Notes: generated by a model from the sequence alone, not told the origin. A DNA stretch of 64,000 bases from Trichaptum fuscoviolaceum (GCA_910574455.1 CAJSYZ010000003.1:5369088-5433087); one strand, 5' to 3'. Positions 9,853-21,480 are shown, numbered from the stretch's first letter. Program-made: numbers and translations.

Positions 9853-11217
9853 TCCCTCGACCTAGGGGTCGCTAGGGTACCTTAGGAAAACGCAACTGTG
9901 TCGATTCTCCGCCAAAACTTAAAAAGTCATGTGACGTGCACTTTCGGTACCGAAATTACTTTTCATAGCAGGTTATTCTCACGCGGTTTTGCCTGTTTGC
10001 TCAACCTGTCGCACGACTCGCATTGCAAGCCTGTTCCTCATCCAACTTCTTACTACTACTGCTGCTGTGACTGCTCATCAAGCTACTCGACGGCGCGGAC
10101 GACGCATGCGGGAGGAAGGTGAGCGCCTTTTCGAACTGCTCCTGGGTTGACATCGTGAATGGGCCGTACGGATAGGGCGGCATTGACACGCCAGGCACGG
10201 CGCCGTTGAGCTCGAGAGGTGGCGACACAACGCCGTCACTCTCGTCCGACTCGTGTCACAGACCTTTCACGCGGAAAGGAGGTGCGGTTCGTCACACTCT
10301 TGCTACCTTCAGAGAGCTCATCCACTTTACAATTTTATTGCAAGAGCTGACACTCACTAAAACATATAAGAGTATTTTTTAAAGGGATACAGTAGGGTAT
10401 ATAGCATACCAGTGCTGTAAAAATAGAGTAGAAATATGTTGCAGAATTAATGTAAGCCATCCAAAAGTGCACATGAGCAAAATTTGCCTTAATTTTGTGC
10501 ATTTCATGCAATAACATTGCAATTTCTTCAACTAAAAATATAAAAAAAAAGCAAGACACACAAGAACATATAAACAAAGACTAATACAAAGTTTGAAGTG
10601 AATATGTTCATTTTTCATTCCAGTGTTGTAGATTGTTCAAAGGAAGGGGCATGTTCAAAGGAGTGGTGATACACTGTAGTTGTCATAGGTGCGGCTCGAG
10701 TAGCCATGCTCGGGGAGGGCTCAGTCATTGGGCAGGAAGACAATGGGTGCACAGTTGTACTGCGCACCAGAGTGGGTTGGGTATGTCTGGGTGAGCGAGG
10801 GCGTTGGCGGTAAGTGGACCTTGGGCTGCTCGGCCGTACAGGCATCAAGTACCTGTTAGCTGCGATCACTTGGAACTACCTCCATTCTCGAGGCCATCTG
10901 CGGTGATGTGATCAGGCTTGCCCGTGACCAGTGCTCTGGTGACAATTGTGGCACTGTTTTGGTTGCTGGGGGGCAACATCTACTTTACATGCCACCTTCT
11001 CGGGCAGTTGAAGTCCATGAAGTATTCAATTGTATAGATAGTACTAATAGACTTCTGTATGTAAAAATGATTTTTGCTTTCTTTCCATAACACTTTGTAC
11101 CCATCTCCGGGTAGCCTATGAGATAACTGCTTGTAAAAAAGGATAGCACTTCCTTCATGTTGATCCACGGGTCGCGGGCTCTGCTGTGAGTTTACTTACA
11201 GCCTCTAACTGCTTGTT
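9852..11217 (+). mobile_element. Hairpin-ended element A, about 1.36 kb
   Basis: The left end TTCCCTCGACCTAGGGGTCG directly abuts the right end of copy 0. It is followed by CTTAGGAAAACGCAACTG, as in copies B and C. The right end has hairpin GCTGTGAGTTTACTTACAGC (11183-11202) and terminus TAACTGCTTGTT. A second degenerate right end (CTCCGGGTAG...ATAACTGCTTGT) lies at about 11112-11137, just before it. The cargo between about 10000 and 11000 has short open frames on both strands (for example 10001-10228 and 10615-10869 minus) that I cannot assign. No transposase or Rep/helicase is encoded, so the element is non-autonomous. Confidence 0.6.
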
Positions 11218-11550
11218 ATATAAGAGTGGATGTGGCCGTGCTTTGTTATATATTTTATGGTATAATGCTGCGGGCGCATTGTTGGTATCACGTGCCAGCA
11301 AAAACGTTAATGAGACTGTGCATCCGTGAGGATGCTGCGCTTCTCTGTTACTCTCATTCTATCATCTTCGGTTGTCTAAGACACTGTCGTCTCTATTGAA
11401 AATACATTGCGCTGACGCTGGAAGATATCGTGTCGAGGACTCGAGCGGTTGTTTAGGAAAGGTTGATCTGTGAATGTGAGTATTCGTCCATTGCTGCAGT
11501 GAGTCATGTGCTTTATCGTCTAATGTTGAATGATATAGACTGTTGAGAAG
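11218..11550. promoter_or_regulatory. Upstream region of the first F-box gene
   Basis: A GTGAGT-like donor near 11477 and a TATAGACTG stretch just before the ATG at 11551 are compatible with a 5'-UTR intron. No promoter element is clear enough to name. Confidence 0.2.
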
Positions 11551-13041
11551 ATGTCGCAGAAGACCGATGGTGTGATGAGATTGTCTGGCTGCAACAATAC
11601 TGTTTCAGTTGCAAGTGATGAAGGGGATTGTGATGCTTTGAAATTGAATCAAAATGCGCGGGATGTGTAAGTCAGAAGTTTCATACGCTTCTAAACTGTA
11701 CTTATATTATATTGAAATATGTCATGCAGAACTCGTCAGGGATCTTTAAGGACAGGTCTCAATATTGGCGAGGCGTCCAGAAGAAAGGACTATCTAAAAT
11801 GTCTTCCAGTCGAGATTCTGACATTAATGTGTCTTAATCTGACAAGCTCAATTCGGGATATGATAACGGTATCTGCGCTATCGAGTAGTCTTCGGGCAAT
11901 CATTATCGACACCGCTGTCTTGTGGTCACGAGTCTGCCTTTGCAACACCATGAATGTCGATTTAATTGAAATGATCACACGGAGAATGAAAGACCTCTGT
12001 TGTGATGTCGTAATTGATGAAGAAAAGACATTTGGCCAAGTCATCATCAAAGGGAAATCATTTCAGGCGAATCTGGTCTCGATTCGAAAGTTATTATCGT
12101 TGTGCTGGAAATGGAGGTCCGCCACATTCACAATTCGAGCGGAAACTTCGGATATGATTCGGGAGTACTATGGAACTGCGGAGATGACGAACCTGAAGTA
12201 CATGAAAGTTTACGGGATTGAAGAAACGGAAGAGGCGAATGACAGATGTTTCTACAGAAACTGGTCACTCCCATCGTTAAAATCGATAGACGATAGCCAG
12301 TCGATGGCACTAAGCTTTCCCTCGATTCATGCGCCTTCTTTGACATCGTGTTCCTTCAGTATCTGCGATACACAACTAAAGGAAGCGGCAGCGTTCTTCA
12401 TGCGTATTGAGAGCCTGAAAGATCTCGAGATTTATCTTTACACGGAGGACATTTGGAACGTTGAAGGGAAAGTGGAAATTGCCATACCATGGCTAGAGAG
12501 GTTGTCCGTGACGTTTATGAACGCGGACGAAGCTGCATTCAAAGTGTTCAAAGACATTTTCCATACTTGCAATATCGGATTCCTGAAAATCGAAGTCTGC
12601 TTGGAAGATGGGGAACATAGGAATTCAATAGCGGAGGGGTGTAGAGCTTGGCTTAAAGTCTTGGGGAGAAGATTCGGAAAACTTAAAACTCTTTTCCTCA
12701 AGATCTCCAGGTGCGAGTTGTTGGAAATGGGAAATGCCACGGGAGATCTGGGAGAGGATGAATGGAGAAGATGTCGGCTCTATCTGATTGATGACATACT
12801 ATATAATCTTCCATTGACAACCTCGACGTTGAAGATCTCAGTTTCGGACTTACCAATGGAAGCATTTAGAGACGATGGCAAGGGAAGAATGGTCTTGGAT
12901 GGTAGGCATGAGTTGAAGAGGATTTCGTATAGTGATTGCAATATGTTGGAGGTCGGATTTCTTGAGAAGATGACGGAGAGCCTAGCGAATACCGACATAG
13001 TTATTAGATGTGTAGATTGTGTCGATTGTGGCAATATGTGA
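11551..13041 (+). CDS. F-box-like protein, family member 1
   Basis: Two exons, 11551-11666 and 11730-13041, joined by a 63-base intron (GTAAGT ... CAG) in phase 2, give 475 residues. The F-box-like segment is at about residues 60-105 (YLKCLPVEILTLMCL ... LWSRVCL). The long C-terminal part has amphipathic LRR-like stretches and two family signatures: YRNWSLPSL and DDILYNLPLT. F-box proteins bridge a substrate to an SCF (Skp1-cullin) ubiquitin ligase; that role here is inferred from the domain only. It belongs to the same family as the genes at 25.2, 26.9, 39.9, 50.8 and 56.4 kb and the pseudogene at 52.8 kb. The reading frame is intact. The start is chosen because the upstream exon splices cleanly. 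Confidence 0.7.
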
Positions 13042-14200
13042 TATCTATGTGGGTTTTTGGCTGGTTACATAGATCAATATAGCAATTCTAGCTTCTTTCA
13101 ATATACTCGAAATTGGAGGAGGCAATATGCCTATCTAATTATAAGTCAGCCATTCTTTAGAGATGAAGTGGTAGAGGATTGGCAATATAATTATGAGTCT
13201 TTTGTGATGCGTTTTGTGTAGTCAACTTCATGTTCGACTATTGGAAATTGAGCGGATAACCGTCTGTTACAAGTCACAACGATAAGTGACATAGAGAGTT
13301 GGCATGGATATGTATATGATCTATTGCATTGTGCTGGCGTGGCTGATGGGGGTAATTAAATATTGAGGTTATGGTACAGAAGGGAGAAGTCATTTAGTGA
13401 TTGAGGGAATGTGCGATGTGGTTCTTTTGCGGTCTGTTGTGATGTAGATAAGGTACAAAGCAGGGGCTGTTGAAGGAATTAATTATACGAGTTGGAAAAC
13501 GGTGATGAATTAGAAATGAATAATCTTTAGTGCTTGCAGTGATTCTTCTCTCATGTAATCCACCACGTTCCGAGAGCCTCTAGTGGTTATCCTATGAGCT
13601 TTTCAACCATGTTTGAGAAGCAATGGCTTAATGATAGTATCCTTTCTGACTACCATGCTATATTTAGTGCTCTCGCAAAGATAAAATTATGATTGAAGGA
13701 ATACGTGACTGATTTAGGGATATCTGCCTGGTAGGTACACTGTGGAACAAATGTGGAACAAGGTGTTCTATCGACATCAGTTCGCTCTGACATATCGCGC
13801 CGCTTCAAGTCCCATGGTCTTTACACTGACTACATGAAGTTCGATTAGTAAAAGGGGATTAGGTACAGGAGAATATTGCTCTATGAGAGCGGAGATCTGA
13901 TATGAGGAAGAGATTTTACACGATGGAGGAGCTTGCATGGTGTGATTCAATTGTGTCAGTATCGAAGAAGACTTGTTGAGATCACTTCTAGACGAAGATA
14001 TGTCAGAGGTTGACATTGAGAGCAGAATAAACCGGGTCCCTCACCTTTAAGAGTATTCCTGGCTGACTTAAGCGTCACCGGAGACAATATGTGTATCTGT
14101 GGCTGGACTAAGCATTGTGCGAAGAGGTAGACTCGGAAGATGTAGAAATCAAAGTACGTTGTCTGTTCCATATAAGTTATTGCAGTTGCTAATATCCGTT
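13042..14200. other. Intergenic sequence, possibly with decayed coding traces
   Basis: No complete gene. A short plus-strand trace (EEDLLRSLLDEDMSEVDIES near 13965-14025) is acidic but unassigned. The rest looks noncoding. Confidence 0.3.
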
Positions 14201-14900
14201 CACGCAGAATCATGATCGGATATAGTAAGCATACGGAGCAGCATTACAAGTGGTTTCTCAAAAGGAATTCCCACTTGCAAAGTTGTGGCTCAGGTTGCGA
14301 GCTTCGAGGTCCACGGCTTGAACTACCAGTAGCAGGAAAATTTCAAAAGCTATATCCAACTTGTGCTCGACAAAATTGCCTTTGTTTCTATTATTTGGAT
14401 TGATAGCTAACACTCTATCGAGCCTCGAGACCTTGGCGGTGTGCAAACGCTCTACAAAACTTTCATCAAATAGAATTCAACGATCTTCTCAGCATGGATT
14501 TAATCCATATAGTTGGAGTCGGTGCTCGTTTATGGTTATCGAGCGGAATCCGTATTAAACGTTGAGAAATTTCAGCAGCCACTCTGGTACCCTGAGTACC
14601 ACTGGAAGGCGTTAATTGACTTCGAGTTTGAGTAAGACAAGAAACTGCGACTCGAGCGAGATGTCTGTATGAGTACCCTGGGCATTTCAGTGGCCACGTG
14701 AAGGTCTGGCGTGCGTACGCATAATTTGAAGCAAGCCCGATCCCTGTTAGCCAGGCTTCGTGTGCTGAGGGAAGATGGAGGAGAAGATGCTGGATGGCGT
14801 TTTGACCCTTGCTGATTTTGTTATGAGTCAAAACATGCATATTTCTGTCGTTTTGTCTTCAAATTGATTGTATTATTGATATTTTGAGTTGAATATATCC
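14200..14900. other. Unassigned sequence with short broken frames
   Basis: Short open frames on both strands (for example 14212-14403 plus and 14466-14840 minus) show no domain I recognise. It may be a decayed gene fragment. Confidence 0.25.
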
Positions 14901-15019
14901 AGAGTGGATGGGTGTTGAGGCAAAGAGCGGAAGAAGCAAAGATCATCATTACGAGTGTGCTACGAAAGGAGTATAATCGAAACCATATGAACGCAAAGAG
15001 AATTCAAAGACCTTTTGAA

Positions 15020-15878
15020 TCAAGAGAAAAATGTATCGAATGTGAGCGGGACCGCCTCATTTGTCTGTTTTGTCTGTGGGCTATCTTCCCTGTCTGCCAT
15101 ACGTGCGACCATCTCTACCGTGCGTTTAATAAGCAGTATCTCTTGCGGACTTTGCGTAATGAGTGCATGGCATGCCGGGCAAGTGTAAACAAGCTTTTCG
15201 CGAGGTTTATTATTGTCCTGTTAATGGTGAGTAATGTGATCTTGAAAATTAAGATCATCTTAACCAACCGATTCGGGACTTTGTGTGAGTTGACCGGAGT
15301 GGGATGAGGAATCTGCCTTCTTCAAGTGACTGTTAAACAAGTCATATAGGCATTTCTTGCAGAAGGTGTGCTTGCATCCTAGCAAACTAAAACACCATTC
15401 AGCATAGGATTGGTACAGCAAAACATAGTAAGCGTACGTATATGGTTTCCACAATGTTCTGTGACAAATTAAGCACTGCATGTGGTCTTGCAAGTCCGAG
15501 ATAAACCTGTGTTGTGCTTAGACATGACTTTTGAGTGACATGTAGAAGTCTTACGTTCTGGAATTCGGTTATCTGCTTTTTCATGTTTGCGATTTCCCTG
15601 GATTTTGCCTTGTCGTCGTACTGGGAGTCCGAGAGCACGACAATGTCGTCGTCGCTGTTTGTGAGGTCAATGATGGTTCTGGTACCTCGTGCTCGATGAT
15701 ACGGTGACGCTGTGACTTTGGAGGATGTAGCAGCTTTCCTGTTGCTGGGTCTGGGTGGGTTTGCTATGTCAATGACATCGACATCATCGATTGTAAGGTC
15801 GACGACCGTCTTGATACGTTGAGATTTGCGTGTTTGGGACATGGATTTATTGGCGATCGTTGTCCTTTCGGACGGCAT
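15020..15878 (-). CDS. Small RING-finger protein with SUMO-interaction-like motifs (STUbL-like)
   Basis: Minus-strand gene starting at ATG 15878. The N-terminus carries two hydrophobic-acidic motifs, VVDLTIDD and IIDLTNSDDDIVVLSD, typical of SUMO-interaction motifs, then a short helix (MKKQITEFQ). The RING is assembled over introns. The exon ending near 15555 joins to one starting at 15475 (CLICHRTLWKPY). A second intron (15437-15387, GTACGC...TAG) joins to LLGCKHTFCKKCLYDLF. A third of about 50 bases (donor uncertain near 15278) joins to EKLVYTCPACHALIT and onward to the stop at 15020. Spliced, this gives C-x2-C, C-x-H-x2-C-x2-C and C-P-x-C, a complete C3HC4-type RING. Such proteins ubiquitinate SUMOylated targets and act in DNA repair. 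Exon edges are my reconstruction, and the first intron has an alternative (15621-15507). Confidence 0.6.
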
Positions 15879-16550
15879 GCGTGGAGTTGTGAGAGTCGAT
15901 GTAGGTCTTGAGGACAGATTTGTAGTAAGAAATGTGTTTTTGTTGAATAGATGCGATGGTGGTGGTTGTGATGAAGGTGACTTATGGTGTTGTGTACGTA
16001 TGTATAGGTAAACATGTTCCGACTACAGCTTAGCGGATTCTATTATTAGTGTGCTAGCTTTTTTAACTGTTTAAGAGCAAACCCTCATTTACAATGTGAC
16101 CAATGTCAGGAACTGTCTTTTGGATATATGAAAAACCGGTTGAATGCGGTGGTCTGAATATACATCTTCAGTCGCGAGTGTTGTAAGTTGAAAGGGTATT
16201 GTGAAAGAATGATAATAAGGTGACCCTGTCCTTTTATTCTTCTGAACATATCAAAACCAAATATGATTCAGTGACGGTAAGCTCTTTAGATACTGGAATC
16301 ATAGTGTGAATTGGGGAATTGAAGCGGGGAGCTGGGTGCGAAGAGCTATGTTTCTCCGGCTCGAGTCGCTCCTCAACACCAACCTGTTTCCTCAGACGTG
16401 ACTATTTACGCAATGCGCTTCTTCATGCTGACGTCGACCGAAAGGGAGGACCTGATAGGCCCCCATTTTGTACCAGAATTGTACAAGTAAAATCGACTCA
16501 TCATGTCTTCTGTGCGTGCGCCTGTATGCACATCAAACTTCAACCACATA
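15879..16550. other. Divergent upstream region and unassigned sequence
   Basis: 15879-16015 is likely the promoter/5'-UTR of the minus-strand RING gene. 16016-16550 holds only short unassigned frames. Confidence 0.3.
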
Positions 16551-16554
16551 CTAA

Positions 16555-16745
16555 ATATCAGAGTCAGTGTACGCCTTAGGTCCATCAGCTTGGACGGTAG
16601 TTTCTCTTCCGAAACTGTGAGTATCCATGTCTTCTTTTGCTATGGTAATGCAGACCAACCCTCAGACGCAGTGTAGGAATTTGCTACACAAACGTCCAGA
16701 ATTCTTGGTCTAACTTGTTAAGTGGCAGACCACTTCTGAAAACGT
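16555..16745 (+). repeat. Dispersed duplicate (pair with 23985-24195)
   Basis: The stretch from CAGAGTCAGTGTACGCCTTA through AAGTGGCAGACCACTTCTGA matches 23985-24195 with many substitutions and small indels. Both copies keep GTGAGT-like donor positions, so this may be two decayed copies of one exon-intron segment. The parent gene is not recognised. Confidence 0.5.
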
Positions 16746-16904
16746 GAGCATCTGTGCAGTACTTTTGCGATGTTGACAACTAATTTGGTTTATATTGGGT
16801 GAGGTTGCGGCATCGTATGATTTTCCGTAGCTTACTGACAAGCTCGACGAAAGTTAACAACCTCGGCCGTTTCCCATAAGTCCAACACCAAAAGTAGGAC
16901 TTTG

Positions 16905-17340
16905 GCATTTGAAAATGCCACTCGTCGTACATCCGAAGAAGAACCCAATTACCCCCCTTGTGTTGTCAAACGTATCACTAGATCCAGAGGAAGGTGCTCA
17001 TGCATGTTGGCTCCACGAACAGCAGGAAGACTCATGCTGAGCAGCTTTTATCGAAGCCATAGAGGAACAGCTTCACCGCAATCTTGGACACGCATGCGAC
17101 ACCTGCTTCTGTCGCCTCGCACTATCCACTGTGCTGGGAGAACACATGGCCATCTTTAGTGCACCTGTGTAGTGGCGCCCCAGACATCGAGCAGGGGATG
17201 CTCTCTTTCCTCAATATGTACATTGTGGCGAAAGCCTTGACATCATGACCGTGCTGGCTGAGCTCCGGCTGGAGAAACAGGTGAGCAACGTACAAGAACT
17301 GATGAAAGCGGGGGAAAGCCAGATTCAAGCTCGACGATGC
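16905..17340 (+). pseudogene. Decayed fragment of an unrecognised gene
   Basis: A continuous trace with few stops reads PLVVHPKKNPITPLVL, EEGAHACWLHEQQED, IEEQLHRNLGHACDTC, then (after a frame break) DIMTVLAELRLEKQVS and NVQELMKAGESQIQARR. The periodic composition looks coding, but I do not recognise the family. Stops at about 17038 and 17168 break it. Confidence 0.35.
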
Positions 17341-17533
17341 TGAACTACTTGGAAAGACTGTACCTCATTGTAGTTATATACATGTCGTTCTCCCGGATGA
17401 ATCCACATATGCTCCTCTCCATCACACTGAATGTCTCCATTCATTTTTTTAATTCTAGGGACTCGTTGAAGGACTCAACTGGTGGCTGTGGTCCTGCGTA
17501 AGTGTGTAACTTTATAAATCCCTAGCCCATGGC

Positions 17534-18000
17534 TTGACGTCAGCAGCGTTTCCTACCGTGTACCCGCAATGTACCTACTTCAGAGACTTTGCACTTGTAT
17601 TCAATATCCTTGTAACTGCATTTATCTTCTTGGTCCTCAGACCAACCCGGATCTTCTTTTACTGGTGCCTTATTTGCCTCGGGTTCTGGAATGTGACGCT
17701 CTTCTCTCATCCACACGATTACATTCCTTCGCTTGACAAAGCCATTGCTACCTTCCTTCCAACACTATATGTGGCTTACATCTTGTGATGATTTTCTTTC
17801 CGATCCACTCTTTTAACACTTGCAAAGGCGGACTGATTAGTACATCGAGGCATTTTAGCCTAGTGTATTGTTAGATATTATCACAGACAATATTCCATTG
17901 GGCCGGATTATCGCTAGCGACATACGGGAAGCAATGGGGACATTGGCGGACGTGATAACTATTGCTCTTGTTGTCTTTTTCCTCGTCGAGCCTGTACTGC
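17534..18000 (+). pseudogene. Fragment of a multi-pass membrane protein, probably the fungal LCCL-domain type
   Basis: An 84-residue open stretch (17534-17788) holds two transmembrane segments (FALVFNILVTAFIFLVL and FYWCLICLGFWNVTLF), then HPHDYIPSLDKAIATFLPTL. After an intron-like or broken gap, DNIPLGRIIASDIREAMGTL and a further hydrophobic segment follow (17885-17995). From memory of the family this order matches the membrane part after the LCCL domain in basidiomycete LCCL-domain proteins, whose role is poorly known. No start or full-length frame is present, so it is a fragment. Confidence 0.45.
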
Positions 18001-18397
18001 GTTGCCATTGTATACATGTCGTTCCCCTGACGAGCCCCATGTCCTTCAATCAGCGCGACATTGCGACGGCCCCCGTTCTTCTCCGTTTGTTATTTGGTTT
18101 TTGTACATATTTATAATCGGTAGTATTTTTAACTTTTTTGTTTTGATTAATGTTTTGGGAAATTTGGGAGGGGTATCGGGCCTTGCCAGTCATGCTGGTC
18201 CTCCCGAATTATCTATTGTTGTTGTTAAATATTTGTATGTATTTGTATCAGGTAGTATAAAGAGATTGGCTTTCGTTCGAAATGTTCTTGATCTTTCTTT
18301 CTATCTTCCTAATTAAAGCATTAAGTTTTAAGTCTGATAGTTTTATTAGACATATGTTACTATGTTTCTAATTTTCTATTATATTCCAGACTCGGCC

Positions 18398-18722
18398 ATG
18401 CTTTCGTACATTTGCACTAAAGCTACGTGCAATACAGCAATCCGTGGATATCAAGCTAGGCTCAAACATGAGCGTGATTTCCATGAATCACCTGTGAAAG
18501 TGACTAGCAAATGTACGTATCTTATACTGTGACTATGTAGATAGAGTTACTAACTGCTCTACAGATGGAAAAGTCTTTTTTGTCGACAGGGAGTTATATG
18601 TCGATCGTCTCCTCTGCCCAGTTTGTCGAGTACATAAGACTAAGAACAGGGTTAGGTTTCAGAAGCATGTCCGATATTGTATATATGGGATAGAAGAAGA
18701 TAGAACTGTTTCCGATGTTTGA
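18398..18722 (+). CDS. Small two-finger C2H2/C2HC protein related to the N-terminus of the recombinase-helicase gene
   Basis: Two exons, 18398-18512 and 18565-18722, separated by a 52-base intron (GTACGT ... CTACAG, branch TACTAAC), encode 90 residues. Finger 1 is C-x4-C-x12-H-x4-H (CTKATCNTAIRG...KHERDFH), the same unusual spacing as the fingers of the gene at 59.2 kb. Finger 2 is C-x2-C-x12-H-x3-C (CPVCRVHKTKN...KHVRYC). The stop follows shortly after. It is either a free-standing DNA-binding protein or a truncated relic of a larger OrsD/RecQ-type gene. The clean splice and intact ligands support a real reading frame, though upstream exons may exist (an acceptor-like TTCCAG lies at 18384-18389). 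Confidence 0.5.
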
Positions 18723-19870
18723 CATTTGTCCTAATGCCACTTTACTTCTTTCCCGATCGGAAAATATCTCGTTGTTTTATGCCAGTGATTTTCTCAAAAT
18801 CCCTTCTTCCCCAGACTCACTTCTTTCTTAATTCCATCCATTTGTTTACCTCTCTGTCCTTTCCTGATTTGTTAGTTTTCTATATATGACCAGCCAACCG
18901 TCTGCTACCGCTTTACATTGCATTCTCTCTGAATGAGTATTCATGGAAAAAAATAATTATCAGTGAGCCGATTCGGATCAATGTTGACGGTATGCTAGAC
19001 ATTATATAAAGTATATGTGTACAACAGTTGGATGTATTCACTAAAGCAGTTCGGAAGTCGTCGACTTTCGTACTCCTTTTATGTCCTGAACTAGCGGGGT
19101 CGGAGTGTTATATCACAATCCAACCGATATACATATGCGATAAAGTTACTTTTTCGTATATTTAAAATTTGATAAGGGCAGGGAATGTTTATCTTGGACA
19201 AAATCAAAATGTACCTAATTGCTAATAAATATCTCTGTGAAAGTTAGCTTTACTCCGGCCGTATTGTTTGAGTATTTTGATTATATCATTGCTACGGTGA
19301 ATAGCGGATAGAAGTTGTAGTGTCGATGAGACGTTGTCCGATGGCTGAGAGAGTCTGTTTAATAGATCCGAGAGTTTTGAAAGATAGGGAACGTCCTTGC
19401 AAATTGGCTACCAATCTGAGGTATATCTTGGCGAGCATAAGTGCGGCACTATACCATTTGACAGGAATGTGTCTTTACCTATGAATGACAATAGACCACA
19501 AATCAATTGGTTCGCAATAGATACTATTATATATCACAAAGATATTCCGCAAAAAAAGTGTCTGGCAGCAGGGAATCTGTTTCGAACAGTAAACCTCAGA
19601 TTTAGCATCATTGCTCTGTGAGAATTTAGGCTTACGCGTGATTGTGCCATTTGGTGAAAGGAAGCGGTTCAGCTCAGAGATTTTTCATCCATGATGGTGC
19701 ATTTGGGCCTTGAAACTGTTCTTGACGTACGTGCTCGATGTGCAGATCTTATCACTGCTATGGGTGTGGATTTTGCTGCGCATTGCTTCTTTAGTCTGGG
19801 AGCTATGTCACTAGTTGTCGCATAGTGAGATGGTTGTGTTTGGTTTGATATAGTCATGTGATACTGTGCT
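18723..19870. other. AT-rich stretch without a supportable gene
   Basis: An open frame of 74 codons at 19397-19621 has no recognisable domain. I see no repeat ends. It might be degenerate coding sequence downstream of the small zinc-finger gene. Confidence 0.3.
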
Positions 19871-19879
19871 CACATGAGA

Positions 19880-20985
19880 ATGAGAAAGATGCATATGTTA
19901 CGCTAGAAGAAATACCACAACTCGAGACAAGTGGGTGCACGCGTACGTCACGCGTCAAACTGCGTCGCGTCTCTTCATCATTGACGCTCCGAACCTCAAG
20001 ACAGCGGCGACACACAATGAAGACCGCGAATATGTCGTTTCGTAAGAATGCAAGATGAAGACCCATTTGTCAATGCCTAGCGGACGCTAACCGCTGTAAC
20101 AAAGTCATTCGGTCAAAGCCTTATTTGTACCACCTGGCTCTCTGCTCAAGGCCTCGCGGATGCTACCCCGGGCCGCTTTCAAAGCAGCAGACACTATCTG
20201 CTATAACAAAGCTTGCAATGCCTGTGTCGGTCGAGGCCTTCTTTGTGTCACCCGACTTATTTGCTCAACGCCTAGGGGACGCTACCTGTTTCAACAAAGC
20301 CATTCGGACGAGGCCTTATTTGTGGTACCCAACTTATTGGTCAAGGCCTTTCGGACGCAACTCGCTTTCAAAGCAGCAGATGCTACCTGCTATAAAAAAA
20401 AGCGCAATCAGCCGCGGCTGTCTGTGTGCCCAGCGCATGCTTCCCGCAGCAGCAGATGCTATTTGCTAAATAAAAGCCCAGTCAGTCGCGGTGGTCTCTC
20501 ATTGCTAAATAGTGGATGCTCCCATTATGCAGCCTGGCTGCCCAGCAGATGCTACCTGCTTTCAAATTAGAGGTTACAACCCACTTTTAAAGCAGCAGAT
20601 TCCACCTGCAATATCAAAGCCCATTACTTGTTGCCGAGATTCAGGGTGTGGAACAGAAGTAAAGTGAGTATTGTACTCAAGTGTTTATTTACATGGGTGG
20701 CACTATCTATGGAGACCTTCGGTTGGCCTAGCCTTCCCTGTGGGTTTGCCGAGGTTTCTCCTCGTCAGAGGCTGCGCCTCCCTTCGGTTGTGGGCTTGAC
20801 TCGTCGGTCCCTCGGGAACCCAAGTTGTCCTAGAGCAAGGACCTGTTCAGGGAGCTCCTGGGCGGCTTCTCCCACAAGAACCTGCAAGCCCAATTTTATA
20901 CTACAGCATCCTTCGAGGAAGCCTTTCTTTCTAGATTGTCGACAACGGACGGTAGCGTGCGGGAGCGCAGGAACGAGTCAGTGTA
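19880..20985 (+). repeat. Dispersed LTR-like repeat (copy 2) with internal degenerate minisatellite
   Basis: The head with CACGCGTACGTCACGCGTCA is at 19938-19957. A degenerate array of TTTCAAAGCAGCAGATGCTA / CCTGCTATAACAAAGCCCAT units follows (20100-20630), then the conserved tail CCGAGGTTTCTCCTCGTCAG (20749) to GACAACGGACGGTAGCGTGC (about 20940-20960). The order head-array-tail suggests the full layout of this element; copies at 4 kb and 56 kb lack part of it. No protein is encoded. Confidence 0.6.
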
Positions 20986-21164
20986 ATGTACAGTAATGTC
21001 TCGGATCTATCCGGTACATCGCAAGAGGCAGCACCGCCCGCAGTTCATCGCCATCGATTAATATAAGTTCTCTTATTCGTTTTTCTTGTATTTCCTTCAC
21101 AGTTTCTTGTAATCTGATGCTAATCTCACATACCATTGTCCACCTTATTTACGACGTGTCGAGG

Positions 21165-21480
21165 TTGAGCAAAATGGAAAGCGGTCCGACATCATCTTCG
21201 GCGTCCTGTGCAAATTTCTTCGCTTGATCAATGCCTTCAGCATCGGTGACCTTGTCTGTGGAGAATGTGGATTGGTATTGGGTGATATAGATGTAGATAC
21301 TGGTAGTAAATGGAGTGTAAGTCATATTTGGTGGCCTTTTCCATAAGTCTCTTTAGAATTTTGGAAATGAGAAAGGAGACGATCTATCGCGTGTTGACGC
21401 TACCATTGATGCTGTAATGGATGGAATGGATTTATTCAACACGATCATCAGCTTCGCGATGCTTAGCCCGCTGGATGCAG
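21165..21480 (+). pseudogene. SUA7: TFIIB fragment (zinc-ribbon end and following exon)
   Basis: FSIGDLVCGECGLVLGDIDV at 21238-21297 is the second half of the TFIIB zinc ribbon (C-x2-C). It is followed by a 40-base intron (GTAAGT...TTTAG, about 21320-21356) and then NFGNEKGDDLSRVDATIDAV and DLFNTIISFA. In intact TFIIB this region precedes the cyclin folds and contacts the RNA polymerase II active site. The first CxxC pair and the cyclin folds are missing, and the frame ends at a stop soon after, so this is a captured or decayed piece with an intact intron. Confidence 0.7.
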
